Of a stretch of 64,000 nucleotides of DNA, positions 26,958 to 36,728 are shown piece after piece. Source of the stretch: Luteimonas aestuarii (GTDB lineage: Bacteria; Pseudomonadota; Gammaproteobacteria; Xanthomonadales; Xanthomonadaceae); contig NZ_SMTF01000016.1 in NCBI RefSeq assembly GCF_004357985.1, positions 23,484 through 87,483 on the forward strand, written 5' to 3'. The stretch's first letter is position 1. Each line of letters starts with the position of its first letter. The notes beneath the pieces are model-generated. The model saw nothing but the letters and a program-made list of their open reading frames with translations, did no database searches and was not told the origin of the DNA. Both the position numbers and the translations under genes were made by a program.

Positions 26958-29150
26958 TTACTCCGACGTGGCATCCAACCCGCGCTTCTTGAGCAGGGGC
27001 TCGATCCGCGGCTCGTGGCCGGTGAAGTCGACGAACAGCTCGCTCGCGTCCTTCGCGCCACCGCGCGACAGCAGGGTCTCGCGCAGGCGGTCGCCGTTCT
27101 CGCGCTTCAGGCCGCCGTTGGCCTCGATCCACTCGACCGTGTTGGCGTCCAGCACTTCCGACCAGATGTACGCGTAATACGCCGCCGCATAGCCGCCCAT
27201 GATGTGGCTGAAGTACGGCGTGCGGTAGCGCGGCGGCACCGCGGCGTAGTCCATGCCCGCGGCCTGCAGCGCCGCAGCCTCCGTCGCCATGATCTGGTCG
27301 GCGGCAGGGAGCTGGGCGGTGGGCAGCTGGTGCAGGTACTGGTCGAGCATCGATGCGGCGAGGTACTCGGTGGTGCGGAAGCCCTCGTTGAACAGCGACG
27401 ACGCCAGCTTCTTGTCCAGCAGGTCCTGCGGCAGCGCTTCGCCGGTCTGGTAGTGCTTGGCGTAGTTGGCGAGGATCGACGGCCAGTCGGCCCACATCTC
27501 GTTGACCTGCGACGGGAACTCGACGAAGTCGCGCGGCACGTTCATGAAGAACGACGGGTACTTCACGTCCGAGAACAGGCCGTGCAGCGCATGGCCGAAC
27601 TCGTGGAACATGGTGGTCACTTCATCCCAGGTCAGCAATGTCGGCTCGCCTTCCGGCGGCTTGGGGATGTTCTGGTGGTTGGCGACCACGGGCAGGGTGC
27701 CTTCGAGTTCCGACTGGCCGACGTAGGAATTCATCCACGCGCCGCCGCGCTTGGACGGGCGCGCATACGGATCGAAGATGAAGATCGACAGGTGCGAGCC
27801 ATCCTTGTCGAACACGTCGTAGACCCAGGTGTCCGGGTGGTACTTCGGCAGGTCGTGGCGCTCCTTGAAGGTGATGCCGAACAGCTCGGTCGCGGCGAAC
27901 AGCACGCCGTTCTCCAGCACGTTGCGCATCTCGAAGTACGGCTTCATCTCGTTGTCGTCGAAGTCGTATTCCGCCTTGCGCACCTTCTCGGTGTAGTACG
28001 CCCAGTCCCACGGCTCGAGCTGGAACGTCGGCTCGCCCTTGGCGGCCTGTTCCTGGTCGATCATCGCCTGCAGCTTCTCGCCTTCCTTGCGGGCGTTGGC
28101 CACGGCGGCCGGGGCGAGGCGGGCCAGCATGTCGTTGACCGCCTGCACCGAGCCGGCGGTCTCGTCGGCCAGCACGAAGGCGGCCGAGCTGTCGTAGCCC
28201 AGCATGCGGGCGCGCTCGTCGCGCAGCGCCAGCACTTCGGCGACGATGGCGGTGTTGTCCCACTGGTTGCCGCGGCTGCCGCGATTGACCGAGGCTTCGT
28301 GCACGCGGCGGCGCACGTCGCGGTTGTTGAGCTGCGGCAGCGGCGGCTGGCCGGTGGTGTTGAGCAGGGTGATCGCGTACTTGCCTTCCAGCCCGCGCGA
28401 GGCGGCGGCCGCGGCAGCGGTGGCGATCTGTGCATCGCTCATGCCGTCCAGCTCTTCCACGGTATCGACGATCACCGCCGAATCGTTGACCTCGGCCAGT
28501 ACGTTGTCGCTGAACTGGGTACCCAGTTCGGCCGAACGCGAGTTGATTTCCTTCAGGCGCGCCTTCTGCGCATCGTCCAGCGCGGCGCCTGCACGCACGT
28601 AGCTGGTGTGGTACCGCTCGATCAGGCGCACGCTTTCGGCGTCCAGGCCCAGCGAATCACGCTGGGTGTTGAGCGCATCGATGCGGGCGAACAGGGCCGG
28701 GTTGAGCACGATGGCGTCGCGGTGCGCGGCGAAGCGCGGCGCGTAGTCCGAGTTGATCTTGCGGCGGGTGTCGTTGGTGTCGGTGCCGTTGAGGTTGCCG
28801 AAGATGCGGCGGGCATTCGACAGCAGCTTGCCCGAGCGTTCCAGCGCAACGATGGTGTTCTCGAACGTCGCAGGCTCCGGGTTGTCGGCGATCGCCTCGA
28901 TCTCCTGCAGCTCCTGCGCCATGCCGGCGTCGAAGGCGGGGCCGAAATGTTCGTCCTTCAGCTGGTCGAAGTGCGGATACTGCAGCGGCAGCGTGCTCTC
29001 GGCGAACAGGGGGTTGCCCTGGGCCTGGTCGGCCTGTGCGGCGGACGGTGCGGACACGGGAGCCTCCTGCAGGGCGGCGTGGGCGGACGGCGGGGCCGCG
29101 ACCATGCTGGTGAGGGCGATGGCGAGGGCGGCAGCGAGCGGATGGGTCAT
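26958..29150 (-). CDS. dcp: M3-family peptidyl-dipeptidase (Dcp), exported
   Basis: The 730-residue protein has a signal peptide (LAAALAIALTSMVAAPPSAHA) and the thimet oligopeptidase architecture. The zinc site is HEFGHALH near residue 517, with the third ligand in the following helix (FVEFPSQVNEMW). It removes C-terminal dipeptides from short peptides, here probably in the periplasm. The ATG at 29150 was chosen over the longer frame because it exposes the signal peptide. Divergent from the amidohydrolase gene. Confidence 0.93.
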   Translation of the reverse strand: MTHPLAAALAIALTSMVAAPPSAHAALQEAPVSAPSAAQADQAQGNPLFAESTLPLQYPHFDQLKDEHFGPAFDAGMAQELQEIEAIADNPEPATFENTIVALERSGKLLSNARRIFGNLNGTDTNDTRRKINSDYAPRFAAHRDAIVLNPALFARIDALNTQRDSLGLDAESVRLIERYHTSYVRAGAALDDAQKARLKEINSRSAELGTQFSDNVLAEVNDSAVIVDTVEELDGMSDAQIATAAAAAASRGLEGKYAITLLNTTGQPPLPQLNNRDVRRRVHEASVNRGSRGNQWDNTAIVAEVLALRDERARMLGYDSSAAFVLADETAGSVQAVNDMLARLAPAAVANARKEGEKLQAMIDQEQAAKGEPTFQLEPWDWAYYTEKVRKAEYDFDDNEMKPYFEMRNVLENGVLFAATELFGITFKERHDLPKYHPDTWVYDVFDKDGSHLSIFIFDPYARPSKRGGAWMNSYVGQSELEGTLPVVANHQNIPKPPEGEPTLLTWDEVTTMFHEFGHALHGLFSDVKYPSFFMNVPRDFVEFPSQVNEMWADWPSILANYAKHYQTGEALPQDLLDKKLASSLFNEGFRTTEYLAASMLDQYLHQLPTAQLPAADQIMATEAAALQAAGMDYAAVPPRYRTPYFSHIMGGYAAAYYAYIWSEVLDANTVEWIEANGGLKRENGDRLRETLLSRGGAKDASELFVDFTGHEPRIEPLLKKRGLDATSE

Positions 29151-29307
29151 CGGGTGGAGCCTCGTTGGTGCGTGAACCCGCAAGCGTAGCCCATCGGGCT
29201 GCAAGGGGCCCATGACGAATGGCAGGGTGTGGGCGGGGTGGCGGCGCCTGGCCGGTCCTGGCCCTAAACTCCGCTGGACAATCGACAGGCCATGGCCGGG
29301 AGCCACC

Positions 29308-31359
29308 ATGAAGCACGCAGCATTGATCCTCATCGCCGCCTGGCTGGCCATTCCAGCGGCCGTCGCCGGTGAAGCCGGGACCGTGCGCTACACCGCCTTC
29401 GCCGGGGACGGCACGCGCGCCGGACACCAGTTGGTCGAGCATGGCGACGATGGCGTGACCCGGGTCGACTTCATCTTCAAGGACAACGGCCGCGGCCCCG
29501 AACTGAAGGAGGAATACGTGCTGGCGGCGGACGGGACGTTCGCCCGCTACCGCGTCGAAGGCGCTTCGACGTTCGGTGCGCCGATCGACGAAGCCTTCGA
29601 GCGCAGCGGGGACCGGATGACGTGGAAATCGACCTCCGACGAGGGCGAAGGCGAGTTCATGCCGGGGGCGCTCTACTCGCCGCTAGGCGGCACCCCGCAG
29701 GCGTCGTCGGTGGCGATCTCTGCGTTGCTGGCGCGACCGGACGGGCGCCTGCCGCTGATTCCCAGCGGAACACTGAGCGCGCGCCAGGTGGTCGAGCTGG
29801 AGGTCGCCGCCGACGATGGTCGCCGCCAGCGTGTCCAGTTGCTTGCGATCACCGGCATCGGCTTCACGCCGGCGTTCGCCTGGGCGACCACGGGCGACGC
29901 ACCCCGGTTGTTTGCGTTCATCTACCCGGGCTGGGTGCGGCTGATCGAGGACGGCTGGCACGCCAATGGCGATGCGCTGGAACAGCGGCAGACGCAGGCG
30001 GAAGGCGAAGCACTGGCCGACCTGCAGCGCCGCATGGCGCATCCGCTGCCCGGTACGACCCTGCTGCGCAATGCCCGCGTGTTCGACAGCGAGCATGCGC
30101 GCCTCGGCGAGCCCGCGGACGTGCTGCTGCGCGACGGGCGCATCGTGTCGGTATCGGCCGGCGGCACGCCATCGCGCGAGGCGGACCACATCGTCGATGC
30201 CGCGGGCCGCGTGCTGCTGCCGGGGTTGTTCGACATGCATGTGCACGCCGGGCGCTGGGATGGCGGCCTGCACCTTGCCGCGGGCGTCACCACGGTGCGC
30301 GACATGGGCAACGACAACGCCATGCTGGCCGAGCTGATCGCGCAGGAGCGCGATGGCAGCCTGCTGTCGCCGCGGATCGTCGCCAGCGGCTTCATCGAGG
30401 GCGAGAGCCCGATGGCGGCGCGCGGCGGGTTCGTCATCGATACGCTGGACAAGGCGAAGGAAGCGGTGGACTGGTACGCCGCCAACGACTACCTCGGCGT
30501 GAAGATCTACAACTCGTTCCCGAGGGACCTGCTGCCGGACACGATCGCCTATGCGCATTCGAAGGGCTTGCGGGTGAGTGGCCATGTCCCGGTCCACATG
30601 CTGGCGCGCGAAGTGGTGGAGCAGGGCTACGACGAAGTGCAGCACATCAACCAGCTGGCGCTGAATTTCCTGGCCACGCACGAGACCGATACCCGCACGC
30701 TTGAGCGCTTCTACCTGGTGGCGAAGGGCGCGGGCGACCTGGACCTGGATTCGGCGGAGGTGCGGGAGTTCATCGCGCTGCTGCGCGACCGCGGCACGGC
30801 GGTGGATCCCACGCTGGCGACGTTCGAGTTCCTGCACCAGCGCAACGGCCAGCCGTCGCCGATCTTCGCCGCCATCGAGGCGCACGTGCCGCCGGACGTG
30901 CAGCGTAGCCGTCGCGCGGCGCAAATGGACATCCCCGACGATGCCACTGGCGCGCGCTACAAGCGTTCCTTTGACAACCTCGTCGCGCTGGTCGGGCGCA
31001 TGTACGAGGCCGGCGTACCGGTGGTGGCCGGCACCGACGAGATCCCCGGGTTCACCCTGCAACGAGAGCTGGAGCTTTACGTGCAGGCGGGCATGACGCC
31101 GGCGCAGGCGCTGCAGGTCGCGACCTGGAACGGCGCGAAGTACAGCAACATGCTGGACGACCGCGGCTCGGTCGCCGTGGGCAAGCGCGCCGACCTGGTC
31201 CTGTTCGACGGCGATCCGACGGTCGACATCGCCGACGTGCGCAAGCCGGCGCTGGTGATCAAGGGCGACACCGCCTACTACCCGGCGGAACTGCATGAGG
31301 CGCTGGGCATCAAGCCCTTCGCCGAACCGGTCAGGGTGCAATCGAAGGAGGCAAGGTGA
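29308..31359 (+). CDS. Exported amidohydrolase-superfamily protein with N-terminal extra domain
   Basis: The 683-residue protein has a signal peptide (ALILIAAWLAIPAAVAG), about 240 residues of unassigned beta-rich sequence, and then a metal-dependent amidohydrolase domain. The latter shows LLPGLFDMHVHAG (metal-binding His near 311 and 313), VSGHVPVHM, VQHINQL, VVAGTDEIPG (final Asp ligand) and GKRADLVLFDGDP. It may hydrolyse peptides or cyclic amides in the periplasm. The stop overlaps the glutathione peroxidase start region by one base. Confidence 0.85.
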   Translation: MKHAALILIAAWLAIPAAVAGEAGTVRYTAFAGDGTRAGHQLVEHGDDGVTRVDFIFKDNGRGPELKEEYVLAADGTFARYRVEGASTFGAPIDEAFERSGDRMTWKSTSDEGEGEFMPGALYSPLGGTPQASSVAISALLARPDGRLPLIPSGTLSARQVVELEVAADDGRRQRVQLLAITGIGFTPAFAWATTGDAPRLFAFIYPGWVRLIEDGWHANGDALEQRQTQAEGEALADLQRRMAHPLPGTTLLRNARVFDSEHARLGEPADVLLRDGRIVSVSAGGTPSREADHIVDAAGRVLLPGLFDMHVHAGRWDGGLHLAAGVTTVRDMGNDNAMLAELIAQERDGSLLSPRIVASGFIEGESPMAARGGFVIDTLDKAKEAVDWYAANDYLGVKIYNSFPRDLLPDTIAYAHSKGLRVSGHVPVHMLAREVVEQGYDEVQHINQLALNFLATHETDTRTLERFYLVAKGAGDLDLDSAEVREFIALLRDRGTAVDPTLATFEFLHQRNGQPSPIFAAIEAHVPPDVQRSRRAAQMDIPDDATGARYKRSFDNLVALVGRMYEAGVPVVAGTDEIPGFTLQRELELYVQAGMTPAQALQVATWNGAKYSNMLDDRGSVAVGKRADLVLFDGDPTVDIADVRKPALVIKGDTAYYPAELHEALGIKPFAEPVRVQSKEAR

Positions 31360-31841
31360 TGACGAGGGTGCAGGATTTTTCCGCAACCGGCATCGACGGT
31401 CGCGAGGTACCGCTTTCCGAATACGCGGGCAACGTACTGCTGGTCGTCAACGTCGCCTCGAAATGCGGGTTCACGCCGCAATACTCGGGCCTGCAGAAGC
31501 TGTGGCAGGACTACCGCGATCGCGGGTTTGTCGTGCTGGGGTTCCCCTGCGACCAGTTCGGTCACCAGGAGCCCGGCAACGAGGCGGAGATCGCCGAGTT
31601 CTGCTCGCTCACCTACGACGTGGACTTCCCGATGTTCGCCAAGGTGGACGTCAATGGCACCGATGCCCACCCGCTGTGGACGTGGCTGAAGGCCGAGAAG
31701 GGTGGCTTGCTGGGGATCGATGCGATCAAGTGGAACTTCACCAAGTTCCTGGTGGGCCGCGACGGCAAGCCACTGAAGCGTTATGCACCGACCGACAAGC
31801 CGGAGTCGATGCGCAAGGACATCGAGGCCGCGCTGGGATAG
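31359..31841 (+). CDS. Glutathione peroxidase family (thiol peroxidase)
   Basis: The 160-residue protein has the GPx fold with the peroxidatic cysteine in ASKCGFT (Cys36), the GFPCDQFGHQEPG block with a second Cys, and KWNFTKFLVGRDG near the end. Cysteine replaces selenocysteine, as usual in bacteria; such enzymes often use thioredoxin to reduce lipid and hydrogen peroxides. Start ATG 31359 is seven bases after AAGGAGG and overlaps the upstream stop (TGATG), so it is coupled to the amidohydrolase. Confidence 0.93.
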   Translation: MTRVQDFSATGIDGREVPLSEYAGNVLLVVNVASKCGFTPQYSGLQKLWQDYRDRGFVVLGFPCDQFGHQEPGNEAEIAEFCSLTYDVDFPMFAKVDVNGTDAHPLWTWLKAEKGGLLGIDAIKWNFTKFLVGRDGKPLKRYAPTDKPESMRKDIEAALG

Positions 31842-31843
31842 CC

Positions 31844-32236
31844 ATGGCCACGCCGATGCCGACGTATGCCATCGAGTTCAGCGTCGAAGGCGGCTGCCTG
31901 CGGGCGGTGTCCACCGGAGTGATTGACACACTGGAGGGTGCGATCGGGCTGTTCCGGGACATCGCAGTGGAGCTGCGCCGGGTGGGCGCACGCACGGTGC
32001 TGATCGTCGACGAAACCAGCGGCATCGTGCCGGATGCGGACGGCTTCGATGCCTTGGCCAGGGAAATGGCGGGCGAGGGCTACGAAGGCATCCGCGTCGC
32101 CTACGTGGACGTCGCAGGCACTGCGCTTGCGCGGGTCGAGGTGGGCGAGATCGTCGCGCGCATCCACGGCTATCGCTTGCGGGTGTTCGACAACGAAGCG
32201 CAGGCGCACATCTGGCTGCACTACGGCCGCGACTGA
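31844..32236 (+). CDS. STAS/SpoIIAA-like hypothetical protein
   Basis: The 130-residue product has the alternating beta-alpha pattern of SpoIIAA/STAS-like proteins: a first strand YAIEFSVEGGCLRAVSTG, a helix (AIGLFRDIAVELRRVG), then TVLIVDETSGI and VAYVDVAG strands, and a final strand near VFDNEAQAHIWL. Comparable proteins are annotated only as hypothetical. It begins two bases after the peroxidase stop, so it is the third gene of that operon. Confidence 0.65.
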   Translation: MATPMPTYAIEFSVEGGCLRAVSTGVIDTLEGAIGLFRDIAVELRRVGARTVLIVDETSGIVPDADGFDALAREMAGEGYEGIRVAYVDVAGTALARVEVGEIVARIHGYRLRVFDNEAQAHIWLHYGRD

Positions 32237-32261
32237 CCCGCGGCCAGGCGAAAGGCCGGCT

Positions 32262-32684
32262 TCAGCGGACGATGGTCACCGGCACGGTGGCGTGGTTGAG
32301 CACTTTCAGCGAGACCGACCCGATCAGGGTGCCCTTGATCGCGCCATTGCCGCGCGAGCCCATCACCAGCAGGTCGGGTTTTTCCTTCTTCGCGATCCTG
32401 AGGATGCCGTCGGATACTTCCCCGACGACCTCGACGAAGCGATGTTCGACCTTGCTGCGCGCCAGCGCCTTGCGGGCGGGTGCCAGCATCCGCGCGAAGT
32501 TCTCTTCGTGCAGCCGGTTCGCCGCGTCGGCGCCGATCTTGCGCTCCACGCCCGGGAACAGCGATTCGTCGACCGCCAGCACCACCAGCGTCGCCGGCTT
32601 GGCCATGCGCTTGGCCAGGTCGTGCGCATGCTTGAGCGCGTGGGTGCTGACCTCGCTGCCATCGACCGGGATGAGGATTTTCAT
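32262..32684 (-). CDS. Universal stress protein, UspA family
   Basis: The 140-residue single Usp domain starts with KILIPVDGSEVSTHAL and carries the nucleotide-binding motif GSRGNGAIKGTLIGSVS, G-2x-G-9x-G-S/T, which predicts ATP binding. It probably helps survival under starvation or stress. It converges with the STAS-like gene and lies 50 bases after the ferredoxin reductase gene on the same strand. Confidence 0.92.
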   Translation of the reverse strand: MKILIPVDGSEVSTHALKHAHDLAKRMAKPATLVVLAVDESLFPGVERKIGADAANRLHEENFARMLAPARKALARSKVEHRFVEVVGEVSDGILRIAKKEKPDLLVMGSRGNGAIKGTLIGSVSLKVLNHATVPVTIVR

Positions 32685-32734
32685 GGGCGGCTACCGTGGA
32701 CGGATACGGGCTCGATTCTACAGGCGCGGTGCGC

Positions 32735-33529
32735 TCATTTCTCCACGAACGCCCGTTCGAAGACGTATTGCCCGGCCGTGCCGATGCGCGGTGCTGCGGT
32801 GAAGCCGCGGCCATCGAGGATGGCGCGGAAATCGGCCAGCATCTGCGGGCTGCCGCAGATCATCGCGCGGTCGTGCGCCGGGTCCAGCGGCTCCAGCCCC
32901 AGGTCGGCGGCCATGCGTCCGCTGTCGAGCAGCGTCGTCAGCCGTCCCTGGTGGTCGCGGCCGCCGTACACGAAGGGTTCGCGCGTGACCGCCGGGTAGT
33001 ACAGCAACTGCCGCGCGATCTGTTCGCCGAGGAATTCATGCTTCGGCAGTTCGTTGACGATGTAGTCGCGGTAGGCGAGGTCGGCGACGTTGCGCACGCC
33101 GTGGCAAAGCACCACCTTCTCGAAGCGCTCGTAGGTCTCCGGGTCCTTGATGACGGACAGCCAGGGCGCGAAACCGGTGCCGGTGCCCAGCAGATACAGG
33201 TTGCGCCCCAGATGCAGGTCGCTGATCAGCAGGGTGCCGGTGGGTTTGCGCCCGATCAGCACCGTATCGCCAGGCTGTATGTGTTGCAGGCGTGAGGTCA
33301 GCGGCCCGTCGGCCACCTTGATGCTGAAGAACTCCAGTTGCTCTTCCCAGTTGGCGCTGGCGATGGAATACGCACGCAGCAACGGCTTGCCATCGACCGG
33401 CAGGCCGATCATCACGAACTGGCCGTTGTCGAAGCGGAAGCCGTCGTCGCGCGTGGTGGTGAAGCTGAAATAGGCGTCCGTCCAGTGGCGGACGTCGAGC
33501 ACCGTTTCGGTACCAAAAGCGGAGGACAT
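32735..33529 (-). CDS. fpr: Ferredoxin/flavodoxin-NADP+ reductase
   Basis: The 264-residue flavoenzyme transfers electrons between NADPH and ferredoxin or flavodoxin. FAD binding is shown by RAYSIAS (52-58), NADP binding by GTGTGFAPWLS and CGSPQML, and the subclass I C-terminus FVEK matches bacterial Fpr. The 264-residue length is standard. The start is the ATG following a TACAAT box about 35 bases upstream on the minus strand, a possible -10. Confidence 0.95.
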   Translation of the reverse strand: MSSAFGTETVLDVRHWTDAYFSFTTTRDDGFRFDNGQFVMIGLPVDGKPLLRAYSIASANWEEQLEFFSIKVADGPLTSRLQHIQPGDTVLIGRKPTGTLLISDLHLGRNLYLLGTGTGFAPWLSVIKDPETYERFEKVVLCHGVRNVADLAYRDYIVNELPKHEFLGEQIARQLLYYPAVTREPFVYGGRDHQGRLTTLLDSGRMAADLGLEPLDPAHDRAMICGSPQMLADFRAILDGRGFTAAPRIGTAGQYVFERAFVEK

Positions 33530-33628
33530 GGGGCGTTACGCGGGGGAAGCGATCGACCGCGCATTGTATCGGATGGCCAACTGCCGGGCCTTGCGGCGGG
33601 GGTGGACGGAATGTCCTCCCGCGCGCGG

Positions 33629-35518
33629 TCAGCGGTAGCCGGCTGCCTGCAGTTCGAACAATTCGGCGTAGCGCCCGCCCGCGGCCATCAGCTCGTCGTG
33701 GGTGCCGCTGGCTTCGATGCCACCCTGTTCCAGCACCAGGATGCGGTCGGCCATGCGTACGCTCGAGAAGCGGTGCGAGATCAGCACGGCGGTGCGCTCG
33801 TCCGACAGTTCCTTGAAGCGCTGGAACACTTCGAACTCGGCGCGCGCGTCCAGCGCGGCGGTCGGTTCGTCGAGGATCATCACCTGCGCCTCGCGCATGT
33901 AGGCGCGGGCGATGGCGATCTTCTGCCACTGGCCGCCTGACAGGTCCACGCCGGTCTTGAAGCGGCGGCCGATGACCTGGTCGTAGCCACCGGGCAGGGA
34001 TTCGATGACCTCTTCGGCCATGCCGCGTCGCGCCGCGTCGCGGATGCGGGCGTCGTCGTACATGTGTTCCATGCGGCCGACGCCGATGTTCTCGCCGGCA
34101 GTGAGGTGGTAGCGCACGAAGTCCTGGAAGATCACGCCGATGTTCGCGCGCAGGTCGTCGATGTCGTAGTCGCGCAGGTCGCGGCCGTCCAGCAGGATGC
34201 GGCCCTCGTCCGGGTCGTACAGCCGTGCCAGCAGCTTGACCAGGGTGGTCTTGCCTGCGCCGTTCTCACCGACCAGTGCCAGCACTTCGCCCGCGCGCAG
34301 CTCGAAATCGAGGTGGCGCACGGCCCAGCGCTCGGCGCCCGGGTAGCGGAATCCCACGTCCTCGAACACGAAGCCCTGCGTGATCGGCATCGGGAAGGGC
34401 GCGGGATCGGCGGGCGACTTGATCTCCGGTTCGATCTCGAAGAACGAGAACAGGTCGTCGAGGTACAGCGCCTGTCCGGCGACCTGCGAGAACCCGACCA
34501 GCAGCCCCTCAAGCAATTGCCGCAGGCGGCGGAAGCTGCCGGCCAGGAAGGTCAGGTCGCCGATGCTGAAGTCGCCGCGCACCGTGCGCCACGCGATATA
34601 GGCATACGCCACGTAGTAGCCCAGCGTCCCCAGCGTGGCCAGCAGCGCGCCCCAGAACGCGCGCCGTCGTGCCAGGGCGCGGTTGGCGACGAAGAACTTG
34701 TCGGCCAGGGTGCGGTAGCGGTCGATCAGAAAATGGTGGAGGTTGAAGATCTTCACCTCCTTGGCCGTTTCCACGCTGGCGCCGGTCTGGCGCACGTACT
34801 CCAGCTGGCGGCGTTCGGGCGTCCACTGGTAGTTGAGCGAATAGCCCAGGGCGTTGAAATGCGATTCGCCGATGAAGGCGGGGACCAGCGCTACCGCCAG
34901 CAGCAGGATCAGCCACGGCGCGTAGACCAGCAGGCCGATGGCGAAACTGACCACCGTGATCGCGTCCTGCACCTGGCCGAACAGCTGCGCCATCAGGTTC
35001 ATGCGGCCCATGGTCTGCCGGCGCGCGCGGTCCAGCTTGTCCTGCAGGTCCGGGTCCTCGAAATCCTCCAGGTCCAGCGTGGCCGCGTGTTCCATGAGCC
35101 GGATGCTGGTGGCGTTGGTGAACAGCTCCGACAGCAGCGCGTCGGCATAGCTCACCAGCCGGCCCAGCAGGTCGGACACGATGGCCAGCCCGAACTCCAG
35201 CAACAGCAGCCAGAGCAGGTGGTCGAGCTGCCCGCTGCGCCAGGCCTCGCCCAGCGAATCGAATCCGAGGCGCAACCCGACCAGGCGCACGGCCTCGTCG
35301 ATGATCAGCTTGCCGACGTACAGCATCAGGATCGGCAGGAAGGCGCGGATCACGCGCAGGCCGAGGCTGGCGAGGGTGAGCGGTTTGCTGGTGGCCCAGA
35401 TCAGGCGCAGGAACGGCGCGATGTTGCGCATCGCATCGAAGCGTTCGCGCAGGGTGGGGCGCTGGTCGGCGCGCCGGGGTTTCTTGGGGGCGGGCGCGGG
35501 TGCGGCGGTCGCGGACAT
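33629..35518 (-). CDS. ABC exporter, fused permease and ATPase
   Basis: The 629-residue protein has an ABC type IV exporter permease domain (about six helices, 45-345) and an ATPase domain. Walker A is GENGAGKTT, the signature is LSGGQWQKIA, Walker B is MILDEPTAALD, and the H-loop is ISHRFSS. It functions as a homodimer that exports lipids, peptides or drugs. The substrate is unknown; the LSGGQWQ form is common in exporters annotated near peptide clusters. The start MSATAAP follows the long non-coding extension. Confidence 0.87.
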   Translation of the reverse strand: MSATAAPAPAPKKPRRADQRPTLRERFDAMRNIAPFLRLIWATSKPLTLASLGLRVIRAFLPILMLYVGKLIIDEAVRLVGLRLGFDSLGEAWRSGQLDHLLWLLLLEFGLAIVSDLLGRLVSYADALLSELFTNATSIRLMEHAATLDLEDFEDPDLQDKLDRARRQTMGRMNLMAQLFGQVQDAITVVSFAIGLLVYAPWLILLLAVALVPAFIGESHFNALGYSLNYQWTPERRQLEYVRQTGASVETAKEVKIFNLHHFLIDRYRTLADKFFVANRALARRRAFWGALLATLGTLGYYVAYAYIAWRTVRGDFSIGDLTFLAGSFRRLRQLLEGLLVGFSQVAGQALYLDDLFSFFEIEPEIKSPADPAPFPMPITQGFVFEDVGFRYPGAERWAVRHLDFELRAGEVLALVGENGAGKTTLVKLLARLYDPDEGRILLDGRDLRDYDIDDLRANIGVIFQDFVRYHLTAGENIGVGRMEHMYDDARIRDAARRGMAEEVIESLPGGYDQVIGRRFKTGVDLSGGQWQKIAIARAYMREAQVMILDEPTAALDARAEFEVFQRFKELSDERTAVLISHRFSSVRMADRILVLEQGGIEASGTHDELMAAGGRYAELFELQAAGYR

Positions 35519-35661
35519 GTGCCGCATTGTGCATGCCGGAGCGGCTGCGTGCGCACCACCAACAGGTGTCGGGCGGGGATCGGGGCATCGTTCACCTGCC
35601 AACGTGTCGCCGTGTGAACGATGTCATCGGGACCGCAACGGCAATGCCGTTGCATCGATGT

Positions 35662-35732
35662 CGTCATCCTGGCGAGCGCCGGGATCCGGTATCGTCGAAA
35701 GCCACCGGGCCCCGGCATTCGCCGGGGTGACG
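35662..35732. repeat. Dispersed 71-bp inverted repeat
   Basis: Two 28-base arms face each other: the left begins CGTCATCCTGGCGAGCGCC, the right ends GCCGGGGTGACG. They are complementary with a few mismatches around a 15-base loop. Related half copies occur at 53840-53867. Repeats of this type (CGTCAT-CC-GGC...GCCGGG) are widespread in Xanthomonads and other proteobacteria. The 294-base gap between the ABC exporter and the DUF4097 gene contains nothing else recognisable. Confidence 0.75.
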
Positions 35733-35812
35733 GGTTTTCATCGAATCATTCGAGTTCTTGTCGAACCATTCTGGCCATCGACCAGAGTCCTGCGGTGGGA
35801 CAGCAGTCTGGC

Positions 35813-36715
35813 TCACTCCAGCCGCAATTCCGCGCTGCCCGAGAAGGTCTCGATGTTGATCTCGCCATCGCCGCTGCCGTAGCGGTGCTCGAAGCTGGAG
35901 CCCGGCCCGTACTTCGGCTTGGAGATGCTGGCGCCGGGGGCCGACAACCGGCCGCTGAAGCTCTCGCCGCGGACGTTGGCCGACAGCGACCGCGGCGCGG
36001 TGATGCGGATGCTGCCGCTGACCGACTCGGCGCTGATGCGGCCGCCTTGCGCCAATCCCGTGCGCAGTTCGGCGCTGCCGGACACGCTGCTGGTGGACAT
36101 GCGCTGCACCTGCTCGCCCCGGGTGTCGATGTCGATCCGGCCCGAGACGGTTTCGGCTTCCACCTGGCCGGTGATGCGGCCGCGCAGCGAGATGCTGCCG
36201 CTGACGCTTTCCACGTCCACCGAGTCGCTGTTGAGGTTGAGTCGCACGCCGCCGGATACGCTGCTGATCTTGGCGTTGCGCGGTGCGCCGACTGCGGTGA
36301 TGCTGCCGCTGACGCTTTCGATGTCCAAGTTGTCGCCGGCCACGCCGTTCACGTCGATGGTCACGGCCACTCCGTCGATTTCGATGTCGGCCTGCCGCGG
36401 CACGTCCACGACCAGCGTGGTGGGCCCGGCGTTGCGGCTGTTGCGCGGGTAGCGCACCTTCACTTCCAGTCCGCGGCGGTCGCCGCTGATCTCCAGGCGC
36501 TCCACGCCATCGCCGAGCGAGCCGGTGACGCGTACTTCCTGGCGATCCCAGGCGCGCACCTCGATGCGGCCCTTGACGTTGGAGATCTCGACGCTGCCGC
36601 GTGCATCCAGCGGCCGGGTTTCGTCGATCGGGGTGGCGGCGAACGCCGGTGCGGCGAGGGTGATGGCCGCGAGCAGTGCTGCGGAACGGGCGAAGGCGGG
36701 CAGGGTGACGTGCAT
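35813..36715 (-). CDS. DUF4097 repeat protein, exported
   Basis: The 300-residue protein has a signal peptide (SAALLAAITLAAPAFA) and a repeated beta-structure with the phrase SVSGS recurring at least four times (for example IESVSGSI, VESVSGSI, AESVSGSI), characteristic of DUF4097 (adhesin-like, right-handed beta helix). Each turn carries a DIxxVSGxI-like strand pair. It is probably in the periplasm or on the surface. It lies 13 bases after the anti-sigma factor gene, in one operon with the sigma factor. Confidence 0.85.
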   Translation of the reverse strand: MHVTLPAFARSAALLAAITLAAPAFAATPIDETRPLDARGSVEISNVKGRIEVRAWDRQEVRVTGSLGDGVERLEISGDRRGLEVKVRYPRNSRNAGPTTLVVDVPRQADIEIDGVAVTIDVNGVAGDNLDIESVSGSITAVGAPRNAKISSVSGGVRLNLNSDSVDVESVSGSISLRGRITGQVEAETVSGRIDIDTRGEQVQRMSTSSVSGSAELRTGLAQGGRISAESVSGSIRITAPRSLSANVRGESFSGRLSAPGASISKPKYGPGSSFEHRYGSGDGEINIETFSGSAELRLE

Positions 36716-36728
36716 GGCGGGCTCCGGG

